This document shows, in pieces, positions 42,180-50,143 of a stretch of DNA of 64,000 nt. Source of the DNA: JAAETI01 sp964195945 (GTDB lineage Bacteria; Actinomycetota; Acidimicrobiia; Spongiisociales; UBA5794); contig CAXMRC010000135.1 of the NCBI GenBank assembly GCA_964195945.1, positions 1 to 64,000 on the forward strand. The letters are read 5' to 3'. Position 1 is the stretch's first letter. Each line of letters starts with the position of its first letter. The notes beneath the pieces were generated by a model, which was not told where the DNA came from, ran no database searches, and saw nothing but the letters and a program-made list of their open reading frames with translations. Both the position numbers and the translations under genes were made by a program.

Positions 42180-43931
42180 ATGGATGACGATACAGGCAGC
42201 ATGACTGACGGTTCGGGGCCCCGGGTCACGCGCGAGCTCGACCTCGTCGGTCGGCGGCGTGAGTTTCGGATCGCTGGTGTCACCGTTGCCGGTCGACGGC
42301 GACGCCCATCGGGAGAAGCTGCACCACTGCCACGGGAATTGCGGACAGCGGGTCATCTCTGGTTGCTATCCGGGCTTCTCATGGTCGCTGTCTGGATATC
42401 TCTCTTTTTGGTTCCGGCTTCAACAGACTGGTGGAGCGTCCAGGATCACAAAGCCTTGGCCTGGTTTGTCGACCTACGTTCGGACAGCCTCACCTCCGTT
42501 GCCAAAGCCTTCAACGCACTGACCTCTGACATGTTTATCCGGGTGCTGCGGGTCGGGACTCTGCTCTCGCTGGTGTTTATCAAGAGATGGCGTCATTTCT
42601 TTGCGGTGCTGTTGGCAATTCTGATCGTGCAGGGCACAGGCGAGGCCCTCCAGGGCATGGTCGGACGTCCCCGTCCGCTGGTTCCGATCCTTGCCGACTG
42701 GCGCGGTGCCTCCCACCCATCGCTCCCGGTGGCAGCGTTGGCGGTCACCTTTGGCGTTATGGCCTATGCGCTTCTTCCCAGCAGTAGGTGGAGACGAGGG
42801 ATACTTGTTGGCTCGGGGGCGCTCATGGTCGTGGTGGCGTTTGCCAGGGTATATCTCGGGGTTGACCACCCATCCGATGCTTGGGTATCGCTGCTGTTTG
42901 CTCCCGCGGTGGCGGTCGTGGTGTTTCGGCTGTTCGCCCCGGAGGCTGCATTCCCGGTGTCATGGAAGCGTGGCGTCACTGCTCACCTCGACGTGTCGGG
43001 GCGCCGCGGTGTTGCTATCCGTAACGCGGTGCGAGATCAGCTGGGTATCGAACTGGTCTCCATCGAGCCATTCGGGCAGGAAGGATCCGGCGGCTCGACA
43101 CCCCTACGACTCGAAATGGCCCCTGACCGAGCTCACGGTGAGAACTATCTATTCGCAAAGCTCTACAGCCAGACCCACCTGAGGTCGGATCGTTGGTACA
43201 AGGTGGGGAGGACAATCCTCTATGGAGCGCTCGAAGATGAGCTGCGCTTCACCTCGGTGCGCCGCTTGGTCGAGTACGAGGACTATATCCAGCGGGTGAT
43301 GCGGGACTGCGGCATCCCGGCCGCGGAGCCGTTCGGAATCGTCGAGATAACCCCTGACAGGGAATATCTGATGGTGAGTCAATTCCTTTTCGAATCAGAG
43401 GAGTTGACGGATGCCGAAGTCGATGTCGATCTTGTCGACGACGCCCTCGGTGTTATTCGCCAGATGTGGGATGCCGGACTGGCCCACCGCGACATCAAAC
43501 CTGCGAACGTGATGGTTAGGAACAATCAGGTCGTGCTTATCGACGTTGCGTTCGGAACGGTTCGCCCCAGCCCATGGCGACAAGCTGTGGATCTAGCCAA
43601 CATGATGGTGATCCTGGCGTTGCGAACCGACGCGGAGCTCGTATACCAGCGGGCGCTACTGCAGTTCGATTCGCATGACATCGCCGAGGCATTCGCCGCA
43701 ACACGGAGCGTTACGTTGCCGTCACAATCGCGTAGCTCGCTCGCTCTGTTGAAGCGTGAGGAAGGGATCGACATCGTCAAGGAATTCCGTCGCTTGGCGC
43801 CGGCAGCAGAGCCGATTTCGATACAGCGGTGGAGCACCCGGCGTATTGGCCTGACCGTCGGTGCTGCCTTCCTCGCAGTCCTGTTGCTCAGCATCATCGT
43901 GTCCGAGATCTCCGGAGGGGGCATGTTGTGA
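42180..43931 (+). CDS. PAP2-like membrane domain fused to a protein-kinase-like domain
   Basis: The 583-residue protein has about six membrane segments (60-270) with PAP2 phosphatase traces: VGRPRP (161-166), HPSLP where PSGH is expected, and ARVYLGVDHPSDA. A kinase-like domain follows (about 300-530): LFAKLY (Lys), HRDIKPANVMV (catalytic loop, about 436) and LIDVAFG (DFG-like). A last membrane segment lies near the C-terminus. The PAP2 catalytic His motif is degraded, so the membrane part may only bind lipid, whereas the kinase looks active. The ATG follows GGAGGAG by five bases. It is coupled to the next lipoprotein gene by GTGA. Confidence 0.82.
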   Translation: MDDDTGSMTDGSGPRVTRELDLVGRRREFRIAGVTVAGRRRRPSGEAAPLPRELRTAGHLWLLSGLLMVAVWISLFLVPASTDWWSVQDHKALAWFVDLRSDSLTSVAKAFNALTSDMFIRVLRVGTLLSLVFIKRWRHFFAVLLAILIVQGTGEALQGMVGRPRPLVPILADWRGASHPSLPVAALAVTFGVMAYALLPSSRWRRGILVGSGALMVVVAFARVYLGVDHPSDAWVSLLFAPAVAVVVFRLFAPEAAFPVSWKRGVTAHLDVSGRRGVAIRNAVRDQLGIELVSIEPFGQEGSGGSTPLRLEMAPDRAHGENYLFAKLYSQTHLRSDRWYKVGRTILYGALEDELRFTSVRRLVEYEDYIQRVMRDCGIPAAEPFGIVEITPDREYLMVSQFLFESEELTDAEVDVDLVDDALGVIRQMWDAGLAHRDIKPANVMVRNNQVVLIDVAFGTVRPSPWRQAVDLANMMVILALRTDAELVYQRALLQFDSHDIAEAFAATRSVTLPSQSRSSLALLKREEGIDIVKEFRRLAPAAEPISIQRWSTRRIGLTVGAAFLAVLLLSIIVSEISGGGML

Positions 43932-44791
43932 GCAAACGTCTCGTCCTTGTTGTAACGGCCATTGCTCTTGTCACAGCTGGTTGTGGGAGGCTCGGCCTCG
44001 GATTGCCCGCGTGTGACACGGGCACAAGTAGCCCAACGGGCGCTTCGGTGTTGACACTGCAGGCAGTACCGCGTGCCGACTACGCACCATGTCTCAATTC
44101 GCTGAAATTGGGCTGGGATCACGTTGAGTTTGAGGTGCAAAGTGATCTGATGTCACTCGAGTTCGGGAGGCAGCGCGAACTCGAGTTCCAACCATTTCTC
44201 GAGGTACGTCTTACGCCTTCGTGCGATGTCGGTGATGCGGTCGAGGTGCCAAGCGGGATGGACGACATCGATCGGTTTGATGACATCACGCAGGTGACGG
44301 ACGAGATTCGAGTGACGATTGTTCCCGACGGAGAGCGGCCCCGTATCTTTGCCAACGGCCTCGCCGGTGATCTGGCCGGGGTGCGCATTGAGGATCGGCC
44401 GGTGGTTTTTGCGGTCGACGAAGACATCGATTTCTCCGTTCGTTCTCGAGTCAACAAGGCGCTGTTTAGTGATCAATACGTGTGGATCGTCAATGATCTT
44501 GATATCGACGAAGGCACGCTCGAGGTGCGCAGCACCCCTGATGGAGAGGGAGCGAGAGGTCTTGAGGTGGACGAGGCACTCCACCGTATCGAGGAGATGA
44601 CTCCTGAGGTCAGCTACCGAGGACAGTGGTACTTCGTATTCAACGGAGGATGCATCACGTACGACTTTGACGCCAAGGGAGCCGTCGCCACCACCATCGA
44701 ACAGGACGCCGTTGAAGCGATTGGGTTCTATCCCAACAATGAACTCCGCGAAGCGGGCCGGCGGGCCGGCTACGAGATCATTGGTGAATAG
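43928..44791 (+). CDS. Lipoprotein of unknown function, coupled to the PAP2-kinase gene
   Basis: GTG at 43928 overlaps the preceding stop. The 287-residue product starts VSKRLVLVVTAIALVTAGCG (lipobox Cys19) and continues as a mostly beta-strand, acidic protein with conserved-looking Cys (LPACDTG, APCLNSL, TPSCDVG, NGGCITYDF) and the stretch QWYFVFNGGCITYDFDAKGA. I do not recognise a family. Two or more disulfides outside the membrane are likely. Its place between a PAP2-kinase protein and a PAP2 phosphatase suggests a role in envelope lipid or polymer metabolism, by context only. Confidence 0.75.
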   Translation: MSKRLVLVVTAIALVTAGCGRLGLGLPACDTGTSSPTGASVLTLQAVPRADYAPCLNSLKLGWDHVEFEVQSDLMSLEFGRQRELEFQPFLEVRLTPSCDVGDAVEVPSGMDDIDRFDDITQVTDEIRVTIVPDGERPRIFANGLAGDLAGVRIEDRPVVFAVDEDIDFSVRSRVNKALFSDQYVWIVNDLDIDEGTLEVRSTPDGEGARGLEVDEALHRIEEMTPEVSYRGQWYFVFNGGCITYDFDAKGAVATTIEQDAVEAIGFYPNNELREAGRRAGYEIIGE

Positions 44792-44797
44792 ATCATC

Positions 44798-45496
44798 ATG
44801 ACAAGTCCGGTCGAGCCCGAAAGTGCCGAGCACCACGGTATTGAACACCTGATTCTTGACGACCATCAGTGGGCGGAACGGATCGCGATTTTGCTGTGGG
44901 CGATTGCGGGGCTTTCCTTTGTTGCGATGGCGATTCCGGCAACCCGGGACATTCTCGATTCCTTCGATCTGTGGTTCAACGAACTGACCTATCCGATCAA
45001 GTGGGCCCCGTTGACAGATCTGTCACACCTGATGGCCTTCCTCGGAAGCGCATGGTTTGTGTGGCCGTTTCGCCTGGTCGTGGGTTCGGTGCTGTATGTC
45101 AAGAAGCGTTGGCTCGCCCTGGCAGGGTGGGTGCTGCCGATTGTCATGTCTGAGCCATTGATCGGGTCGTTGAAGGCGGCTTACGACCGGCCCCGTCCGG
45201 TGGAAAGCCTGGTTGACGTAGCTTCCGGTGCGTTCCCATCGGGGCATGCGGTCGCGGGTGCTGTCATTGCCATATCTTTGGTCATCGTGTTGGTTCCCCC
45301 TGGAGTCGCCCGACGGAACCTCGAGATGGCTGCGGCCGGGTTCGCCGTGCTTATGGCGGGGTCGCGGCTGTATCTCGGCGCCCACTGGCTTACCGACGTT
45401 TTTGGAGGCGTTGCCCTTGGCGCGGCGTGTGCCATCGGCGGTGCGGCGATAGCACAGCGCTGGTACCGCCGACGGACCAGCACAGCCGGCTTCTAG
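44798..45496 (+). CDS. PAP2-family phosphatase
   Basis: The 232-residue protein has about six membrane segments and all three phosphatase motifs: KAAYDRPRP (126-134), FPSGHA (146-151) and SRLYLGAHWLTD (189-200), with His150 and His196 as catalytic residues. Such enzymes remove phosphate from lipid phosphates such as phosphatidic acid or undecaprenyl pyrophosphate on the outer face. It starts 6 bases after the lipoprotein gene and closes the three-gene operon. The stop shares CTAG with the convergent flippase-like gene. The intact motifs contrast with the degraded ones in the fused paralogue. Confidence 0.92.
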   Translation: MTSPVEPESAEHHGIEHLILDDHQWAERIAILLWAIAGLSFVAMAIPATRDILDSFDLWFNELTYPIKWAPLTDLSHLMAFLGSAWFVWPFRLVVGSVLYVKKRWLALAGWVLPIVMSEPLIGSLKAAYDRPRPVESLVDVASGAFPSGHAVAGAVIAISLVIVLVPPGVARRNLEMAAAGFAVLMAGSRLYLGAHWLTDVFGGVALGAACAIGGAAIAQRWYRRRTSTAGF

Positions 45497-46611
45497 GATT
45501 GTGCGGTCACATAGGCGTCACCGGCTAATGCGGTCCGCTCCGATTCTGACATTCGCCACGTTTGGTTCCGCTGCCACAGCACATAGGAAGCTGCGCCAAG
45601 CGGAATTGGTAGAACATACGTTATAGCGCGGAAGACGAGGATCGCAGCAACCACCTCGGTCTTGGTGACCACGTCTAGTCCGATCGTTAGCGCCGCAACG
45701 TAGCCCAACTCGACGACTCCGACACCACCCGGTGTCACCGGGAGGGCAGAAATCAATCTGACAAATGCGAACGCGGCCAGCACCTGAATCCAAGAGAGCT
45801 CTTCCTGGCTTACGCCGGTATGACGCAGGGTGATCAGTAGCACGGCATAGAGGGACAGGTGGCTGAGCATGGTGGCCAACGTCAGTTGTAGCCAGCGGTG
45901 CTGCAGAAGCCCGATCGTATCGCTGCGGAATCCGGCAGCCCGCTCACCCCAACTGCTGACAGGGCCTTTGCGCAAGATGCGGAGCAACTTTGACACCAGT
46001 CGTTCCAAAGCAGTACCGACGGATCGAGCAAGCCGATCGCTACCGAGAATCATCCAGAGACCTGTTACTGCGCCGCCTAAGGCCGCAAGCCCTATTGCCG
46101 AGGCCGTGATCCAAGCATTCGAGACTTCGCTTTCAATGGCAAGCAGGCCAAGTGCGAGGATCGGCATGCCCATCTTGACGAAGTTGTTCCAGATCCCGGT
46201 CACCACGGCAGAGCGGGTTATGGCCGGCACAGAGAAGCCCCAAGAAGTCAGCATTGCGAGCGTGACGCCGACACCGATCGCCCCACCGCCGGGAAGAGTA
46301 TTGGAGACGGCTGTGGACGACTGATTGACCACAGTGGCTTCTCGCAAGCGAAGCCCGGGAAGCGCAGCAACGAGGACGAACCAGTAGGTAGCGAGATTCC
46401 AGAGCGCAACAATGCCCAACGAGATCGACTCCAGCCAGGTAAGTGACCGGACTGTTCCCCACACCTCGGTGTAATCAGCGATCCGGGGCATCACGCCAGC
46501 AAAGATGGCGACGACGACGACTATCGAGATGACGGACTGGACAATTCGTCGTGTCTTTGGGGGCGGAGTTGTCCCGGATTGGTCTATGGACTTGGCCGCT
46601 TTGTCGCTCAC
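45493..46611 (-). CDS. LPG_synthase_TM / flippase-like membrane protein
   Basis: The 372-residue protein has about eight hydrophobic segments. Its motifs are LPGGGAIGVGVTLAMLTSWG, a conserved EVVAAILVFRAITYVLPIPL stretch and RLISALPVTPGGVGVVELGY, the UPF0104/LPG_synthase_TM (AglD2-like) signature PGGxGxxE. The family flips or transfers lipids; MprF uses the same fold. I chose GTG at 46611 because GAGG lies eight bases upstream, though ATG at 46680 is possible. In some actinobacteria, as I recall, this domain is joined with PAP2 and kinase-like domains in one protein, fitting the neighbours here. Confidence 0.85.
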   Translation of the reverse strand: MSDKAAKSIDQSGTTPPPKTRRIVQSVISIVVVVAIFAGVMPRIADYTEVWGTVRSLTWLESISLGIVALWNLATYWFVLVAALPGLRLREATVVNQSSTAVSNTLPGGGAIGVGVTLAMLTSWGFSVPAITRSAVVTGIWNNFVKMGMPILALGLLAIESEVSNAWITASAIGLAALGGAVTGLWMILGSDRLARSVGTALERLVSKLLRILRKGPVSSWGERAAGFRSDTIGLLQHRWLQLTLATMLSHLSLYAVLLITLRHTGVSQEELSWIQVLAAFAFVRLISALPVTPGGVGVVELGYVAALTIGLDVVTKTEVVAAILVFRAITYVLPIPLGAASYVLWQRNQTWRMSESERTALAGDAYVTAQS

Positions 46612-46733
46612 TGTTTGGACCTCGTTAGTCGCCGTACGCGACACTACACGTTGGCCTCGTCTGCCCGGGCTGCGAGCCATAAACGGGTCGCGAAACAAAA
46701 CAAAAAGGCGCGAAATCAAGTAACCAGTTTTGC

Positions 46734-46763
46734 TTGACCAAAGTGATTAGTGCGTCCTATGTT
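46734..46763 (+). promoter_or_regulatory. Promoter of structured RNA 2
   Basis: TTGACC (46734-46739), an 18-base spacer and TATGTT (46758-46763) form a promoter nearly identical in hexamers and spacing to that of RNA 1. Start of transcription should be near 46770, where GTCGTTGAGG matches GTCCTTGAGG at 40788. Confidence 0.7.
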
Positions 46764-46769
46764 GTTCTC

Positions 46770-47038
46770 AGTCGTTGAGGCGGGAAACCGCAGCAGCGGC
46801 GCCGGGGCCCCGCAAGGGGTCACGGAGATCCGGAAGGGACGTCGACCCGCAAGGGAAGGTGGCCACCCGTAAGGGAAGTCCGGGGACGAGCCCCAGTGGT
46901 TCGACCCCACGGGCCCAGAAAGATCGGCCGGTTGAGACCTCGGTTTCAGCAGGTATCTCAGTTGAGCCGAAAGGCACCGACTGAGAAGGAAAACCCCGAG
47001 AGGGTGGAAGCTTCGGCGGAAACTCCCTCGGGGTTTCT
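46770..47038 (+). ncRNA. Candidate structured noncoding RNA 2 (about 270 nt), rich in GNRA-capped hairpins
   Basis: Stems with GNRA loops follow one another: GCGG-GAAA-CCGC (46780-46791), GCCCC-GCAA-GGGGU (46807-46820), CCC-GCAA-GGG (46846-46855), CCC-GUAA-GGG (46866-46875) and GCC-GAAA-GGC (46966-46975). The last is nested inside CUCAGU/ACUGAG (46957-46985). A GGGG-ACGAG-CCCC hairpin (46882-46894) lies between. The transcript would run from a good promoter to the same terminator module as RNA 1. Length is in the range of 6S/Ms1-like RNAs, but I see no 6S rod shape and cannot assign a class. It is divergent from the flippase-like gene. Confidence 0.7.
46994..47038 (+). terminator. Intrinsic terminator of structured RNA 2, module shared with RNA 1
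   Basis: CCCCGAGAGGGTGG and ACTCCCTCGGGG enclose AAGCTTCGGCGGAA and are followed by TTTCT. Arms are identical to 41443-41482; only the UUCG-containing loop differs. Confidence 0.82.
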
Positions 47039-47170
47039 CCGCGTCTCAAGTACCTTCGCATCGTTCTTGCGGATAGTTGAGCGCTAGTGGTGTGTCCGCA
47101 AGTTCGCAGAGACCCGAGCACCAACCCAGAGGATCGCCAGTCCCTGAGTGAGACGGCGTATGATTGGGCC

Positions 47171-47803
47171 ATGGCATTTCCAGAGAACATCCTCACCGAC
47201 GACGAGTCCATCATCCGACAATTCCGACCCCACTGGAGGATGCTTGCCATCCCCGTGCTGTGGGTCATCGCCGCCATTGTGGCGATCGTTGTGGTTTTCC
47301 AAGTTATCGACGCCGAGGGTTGGGTAGCGATAGCCCTCGTCGCTCTGATCTTGCTTGCGTTGATCCCACTAGGTGTGAACCCGTTCATCAAGTGGTTCTT
47401 TACTTCCTATGTGCTGACGAGCGAGCGTCTCATTACCCGTACCGGGATGATCGCTCGCAGCGGGATCGAACTCCCGCTGCAGAACATCAACAATGTGCTG
47501 TTCAACCAAAGCATCATCGAACGGTTCCTCAAGTCAGGGGATTTACTGATCGAGTCGGCAGGGGAGAGCGGACAGAGCGAGTTCACGAACATTCCGAATC
47601 CCGAAGAGTTCCAATCCTTGCTGTATCGGACCCGTGAAGATCAGAGCCGCAACACCGCGGCTGAGGAGTCAGCGATCGCGGCCGAGATCACTCGGGACCC
47701 GACGGAACAACTCGAAAGAGCGGCGAAGCTTCGCCAAGAGGGTGTGCTTTCGGATACGGAGTTCGAGGATATGAAGCGCAAGATCCTCGGAGATGCCGAG
47801 TAG
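47171..47803 (+). CDS. bPH2 (YdbS-like) membrane protein with SHOCT tail
   Basis: The 210-residue protein has two membrane segments (about 23-70), a bacterial PH domain (YVLTSERLITRTGMIARSGI, LPLQNINNVLFNQS, GDLLIESAGESGQ) and a C-terminal SHOCT motif (EQLERAAKLRQEGVLSDTEF, then MKRKIL). bPH2 proteins are common in actinobacteria; their job is unclear, perhaps binding membrane or secreted partners. The ATG at 47171 is 6 nt after TATGAT, so it is probably leaderless. Its promoter lies downstream of RNA 2's terminator. Confidence 0.88.
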   Translation: MAFPENILTDDESIIRQFRPHWRMLAIPVLWVIAAIVAIVVVFQVIDAEGWVAIALVALILLALIPLGVNPFIKWFFTSYVLTSERLITRTGMIARSGIELPLQNINNVLFNQSIIERFLKSGDLLIESAGESGQSEFTNIPNPEEFQSLLYRTREDQSRNTAAEESAIAAEITRDPTEQLERAAKLRQEGVLSDTEFEDMKRKILGDAE

Positions 47804-47877
47804 CTCCGACCCCCATTTCACAGAACGCCCTGTTCGGATGTCCCTTCTGTCTGTACATTGTGCAGTAAGGAGGACGT

Positions 47878-48342
47878 ATGTCTGCTGAAAAGCTTCGGGA
47901 ATACCTCCTGACCAACGGTGTGCCATACGAGGTGCATGAGCACCCGCTCGCGTTCACGACCTCTCGGGTCGCTGAAGTCGAGCATGTCCCTGGTAAGGAG
48001 ATCGCCAAACCGGTCATTCTCATGGCCGACGATCACTTTGTGATGGCGGTAGTCCCCGGCCACAAGCATGTAGATCTCGCCAAGGCCAAAGCCCTCTTTG
48101 GCTGTAGCGAGCTGCGTCTTGCGGAAGAATCGGAATTCGCGGCGGCGTTCGGAGATTGCGAACGTGGCGCCGAACCACCACTAGGGCACCTGTACGGCAT
48201 GGCGACGATCGTCGATCTGCGTTTGGACTCACCACGGGTGACATTCCGCGGTGGCAGCCACACACAGACCATCACGATGGGTCTGGAAGATTACCGAGCA
48301 GCGGCTCACGCCACTGTCGGTGATGTCGCCGCCGGACGCTGA
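47878..48342 (+). CDS. YbaK/EbsC-family aminoacyl-tRNA deacylase
   Basis: The 154-residue single-domain protein has the family core: YEVHEHPLAFTTSRVAEVE, the substrate-site Lys in GKEIAKPVILMADD, and LAKAKALFGCSELRLAEE. The family hydrolyses mischarged tRNAs, for example Cys-tRNA(Pro) or Ala-tRNA(Pro), in trans. Which mischarged tRNA it takes cannot be told. AAGGAGG five bases before the ATG fixes the start. It is the second trans-editing enzyme in the window, with Dtd. Confidence 0.88.
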   Translation: MSAEKLREYLLTNGVPYEVHEHPLAFTTSRVAEVEHVPGKEIAKPVILMADDHFVMAVVPGHKHVDLAKAKALFGCSELRLAEESEFAAAFGDCERGAEPPLGHLYGMATIVDLRLDSPRVTFRGGSHTQTITMGLEDYRAAAHATVGDVAAGR

Positions 48343-48386
48343 CCAATCAGCGAGTCGGTATGGCGAAGGGGGATTAATTTGGCGCG

Positions 48387-49574
48387 TCAGTCGAATCGTT
48401 TGAACTTGGCGACGCACTCGATGTGGAAGGTCTGCGGAAACATGTCGACCGGGGTGACCCACTCCAATTCGTAGCCAAGCTCATCGAGGATCGCAGAATC
48501 ACGAGCGAGGCTTGCCGGATCACACGAGACATACACCACGGTGCGAGGCTGGGCGGCAGTTATAGCGTCTACGCCATCGGCGCCAAGACCTTTCCTGGGC
48601 GGATCCGCAATCACGACATCCCAGTACTCGTCGATTCCCTCGACGGCGTCCTCCATCGACGAGCGAAGGATTCGGTAGTCGCCGATCCCGGCGCGATTTA
48701 GGTTCGATTGCAGGTCCTCGGCCGCGGTCTTGTCCCGCTCGATGCCAATGACCCTTCCCGCATCCTGTCCGACCGTGGCTGCGAACAGCCCTCCGCCGGC
48801 ATAGGCATCGAGCAGGGTGTCGGTGCCTGTAACCCCAGCAGCCTCTTTGACGAGACGGACCAATTGTTCCGCACCGGCCGTGTTGTTCTGAAAAAACGCC
48901 CGACCCGTGATCCGGAAGGGGACACCCGCCACGGTTTCGTCCAGCACTAACTCTCCATGAACGGCACGAAGCTCGTCATCCTCGACGACGGCGACGGAGC
49001 AGCCCCACGAGGATGCTTGCAGCGGGACATCTCCCTCGATGATGATCAGGACATCGCCCGTGGTCGTCGAGGTGCGCATAGTGAAACCGATGACGCCTGA
49101 GAGGTCACCAAGGTCAACGAGGAGAGACGCCAGATTGGGATGGAGGATCTGACACTCCGAAAGCGGAACGAGATTGCGTGACTTGCGCTGATGCAGCGCT
49201 GGTCGGCCGTCGTGAACTCGAAAATCCATACGGTTCCGGTATTGGAAAGGTGGGCCTACGGCCACGGTTTCGCGCACCGGTGGGTCCGGATGCCGCCCCA
49301 GATGAGACATCTGGCCGGTGACGATAGCTCTCTTCCACTCGAGCTGGGCCGCGTAATCACCGTGCTGCCATTGACAACCTCCGCAAGCGCCAAAGTGTTG
49401 GCACAGGGGCTCGACCCGCTCTGGTGCTGGCTCAATCACCGATGTCAGCTGGACCTTTCCCCACGACCGCTTGTCCACCTCGACCTGGCCGGTGACCAGT
49501 TCTCCTGGCAGAGCTCCATCGATGAAATAGGCCTTGCCATCCAGCCTGGCAACCGCCGAGCCGCCATGGGCCAT
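48387..49574 (-). CDS. RNA m5U methyltransferase, TrmA/RlmCD family
   Basis: The protein has a partial TRAM domain, a 4Fe-4S site (Cys58, Cys64, Cys67 in CQHFGACGGCQ, and Cys141 in LSECQ), the SAM-binding LLDAYAGGGLFA, DPPRKGLG and the catalytic Cys in VSCDPASLARD. It methylates a uridine of 23S rRNA or tRNA at C5. Codons upstream of the ATG (49613-49575) read EIAIEDLQFRTND, which fits the start of a TRAM domain, but no ATG, GTG or TTG is in frame there. AAGGAG (49616-49611) sits six bases before an in-frame ATC. The real start may therefore be non-canonical. Confidence 0.88.
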   Translation of the reverse strand: MAHGGSAVARLDGKAYFIDGALPGELVTGQVEVDKRSWGKVQLTSVIEPAPERVEPLCQHFGACGGCQWQHGDYAAQLEWKRAIVTGQMSHLGRHPDPPVRETVAVGPPFQYRNRMDFRVHDGRPALHQRKSRNLVPLSECQILHPNLASLLVDLGDLSGVIGFTMRTSTTTGDVLIIIEGDVPLQASSWGCSVAVVEDDELRAVHGELVLDETVAGVPFRITGRAFFQNNTAGAEQLVRLVKEAAGVTGTDTLLDAYAGGGLFAATVGQDAGRVIGIERDKTAAEDLQSNLNRAGIGDYRILRSSMEDAVEGIDEYWDVVIADPPRKGLGADGVDAITAAQPRTVVYVSCDPASLARDSAILDELGYELEWVTPVDMFPQTFHIECVAKFKRFD

Positions 49575-49694
49575 ATCGTTGGTTCTGAATTGTAAATCTT
49601 CGATCGCGATCTCCTTGCGTCGCGTGGTGCAGCCACGGTGTCTAGCGCATCCGCTCGCCAGCTTTATCAGTTGCGGAGACTACTCTCCCCGCAT

Positions 49695-50051
49695 ATGCTT
49701 GCATTTCACCAGAGTTGGTTGTGGGTCGCCATATCGACCACCGGAGTTGTCGGTCTGTGGGGCCTGGTTCTAGGTCTCGCCAAGCGACCCGCACCACGGG
49801 TCTTCCTCAACGCCCGCTGGGTGGCGTTCGGTGCAATGGCAATCCAGGTGGGAGCTGGGTTAATTCTCTACGGCAGTGGATCACGCCCCGGCAACGACTT
49901 TCACGTTTTCTACGGCATTGTCATCGTGTTCACATTTTCCTTCGCATATGTTTACCGCGCCCAGCTAGGGCGACGTCCAGAGCTCGGCTACGGGCTTCTT
50001 CTGCTGTTCATCATGGGTCTTGGCCTGCGGGCGTGGTCGAACGTCGCCTGA
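49695..50051 (+). CDS. Small four-TM membrane protein
   Basis: The 118-residue protein is almost entirely hydrophobic: segments near residues 8-28 (LWVAISTTGVVGLWGLVLGL), 42-60, 70-88 and 95-112, with His residues in MLAFHQSW and FHVFYGIV. The pattern of helices and His is seen in small cytochrome-b-like or DUF membrane proteins, but I do not recognise the family. TACTCT lies 8 nt before ATG 49695; a GTG at 49638 would add 19 residues. It precedes the enoyl reductase gene by 92 bases. Confidence 0.7.
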   Translation: MLAFHQSWLWVAISTTGVVGLWGLVLGLAKRPAPRVFLNARWVAFGAMAIQVGAGLILYGSGSRPGNDFHVFYGIVIVFTFSFAYVYRAQLGRRPELGYGLLLLFIMGLGLRAWSNVA

Positions 50052-50143
50052 GGGATCTGATGGTCGAACGAATCGCGATCGGCGACCCTTGTCCTAGTCC
50101 ACATGGGTACGATGCTCGCTCAACCACATCGCCAGGAGGGCCA

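Noticed and set aside
40790..47038. Known RNA classes (RNase P, tmRNA, SRP RNA, 6S) for the two structured transcripts
   Set aside because: The conserved RNase P core (GAGGAAAGTCCG, ACAGAA), the tmRNA tRNA-like ends, the SRP loop and a 6S rod with central bubble were looked for by eye and not found. GOLLD or ROOL could not be tested without a covariance search.
46768..47391. A 207-codon minus-strand frame over structured RNA 2 and the bPH2 gene
   Set aside because: It runs antisense to a clear bPH2-SHOCT gene and to the RNA hairpins, and its translation resembles no protein.
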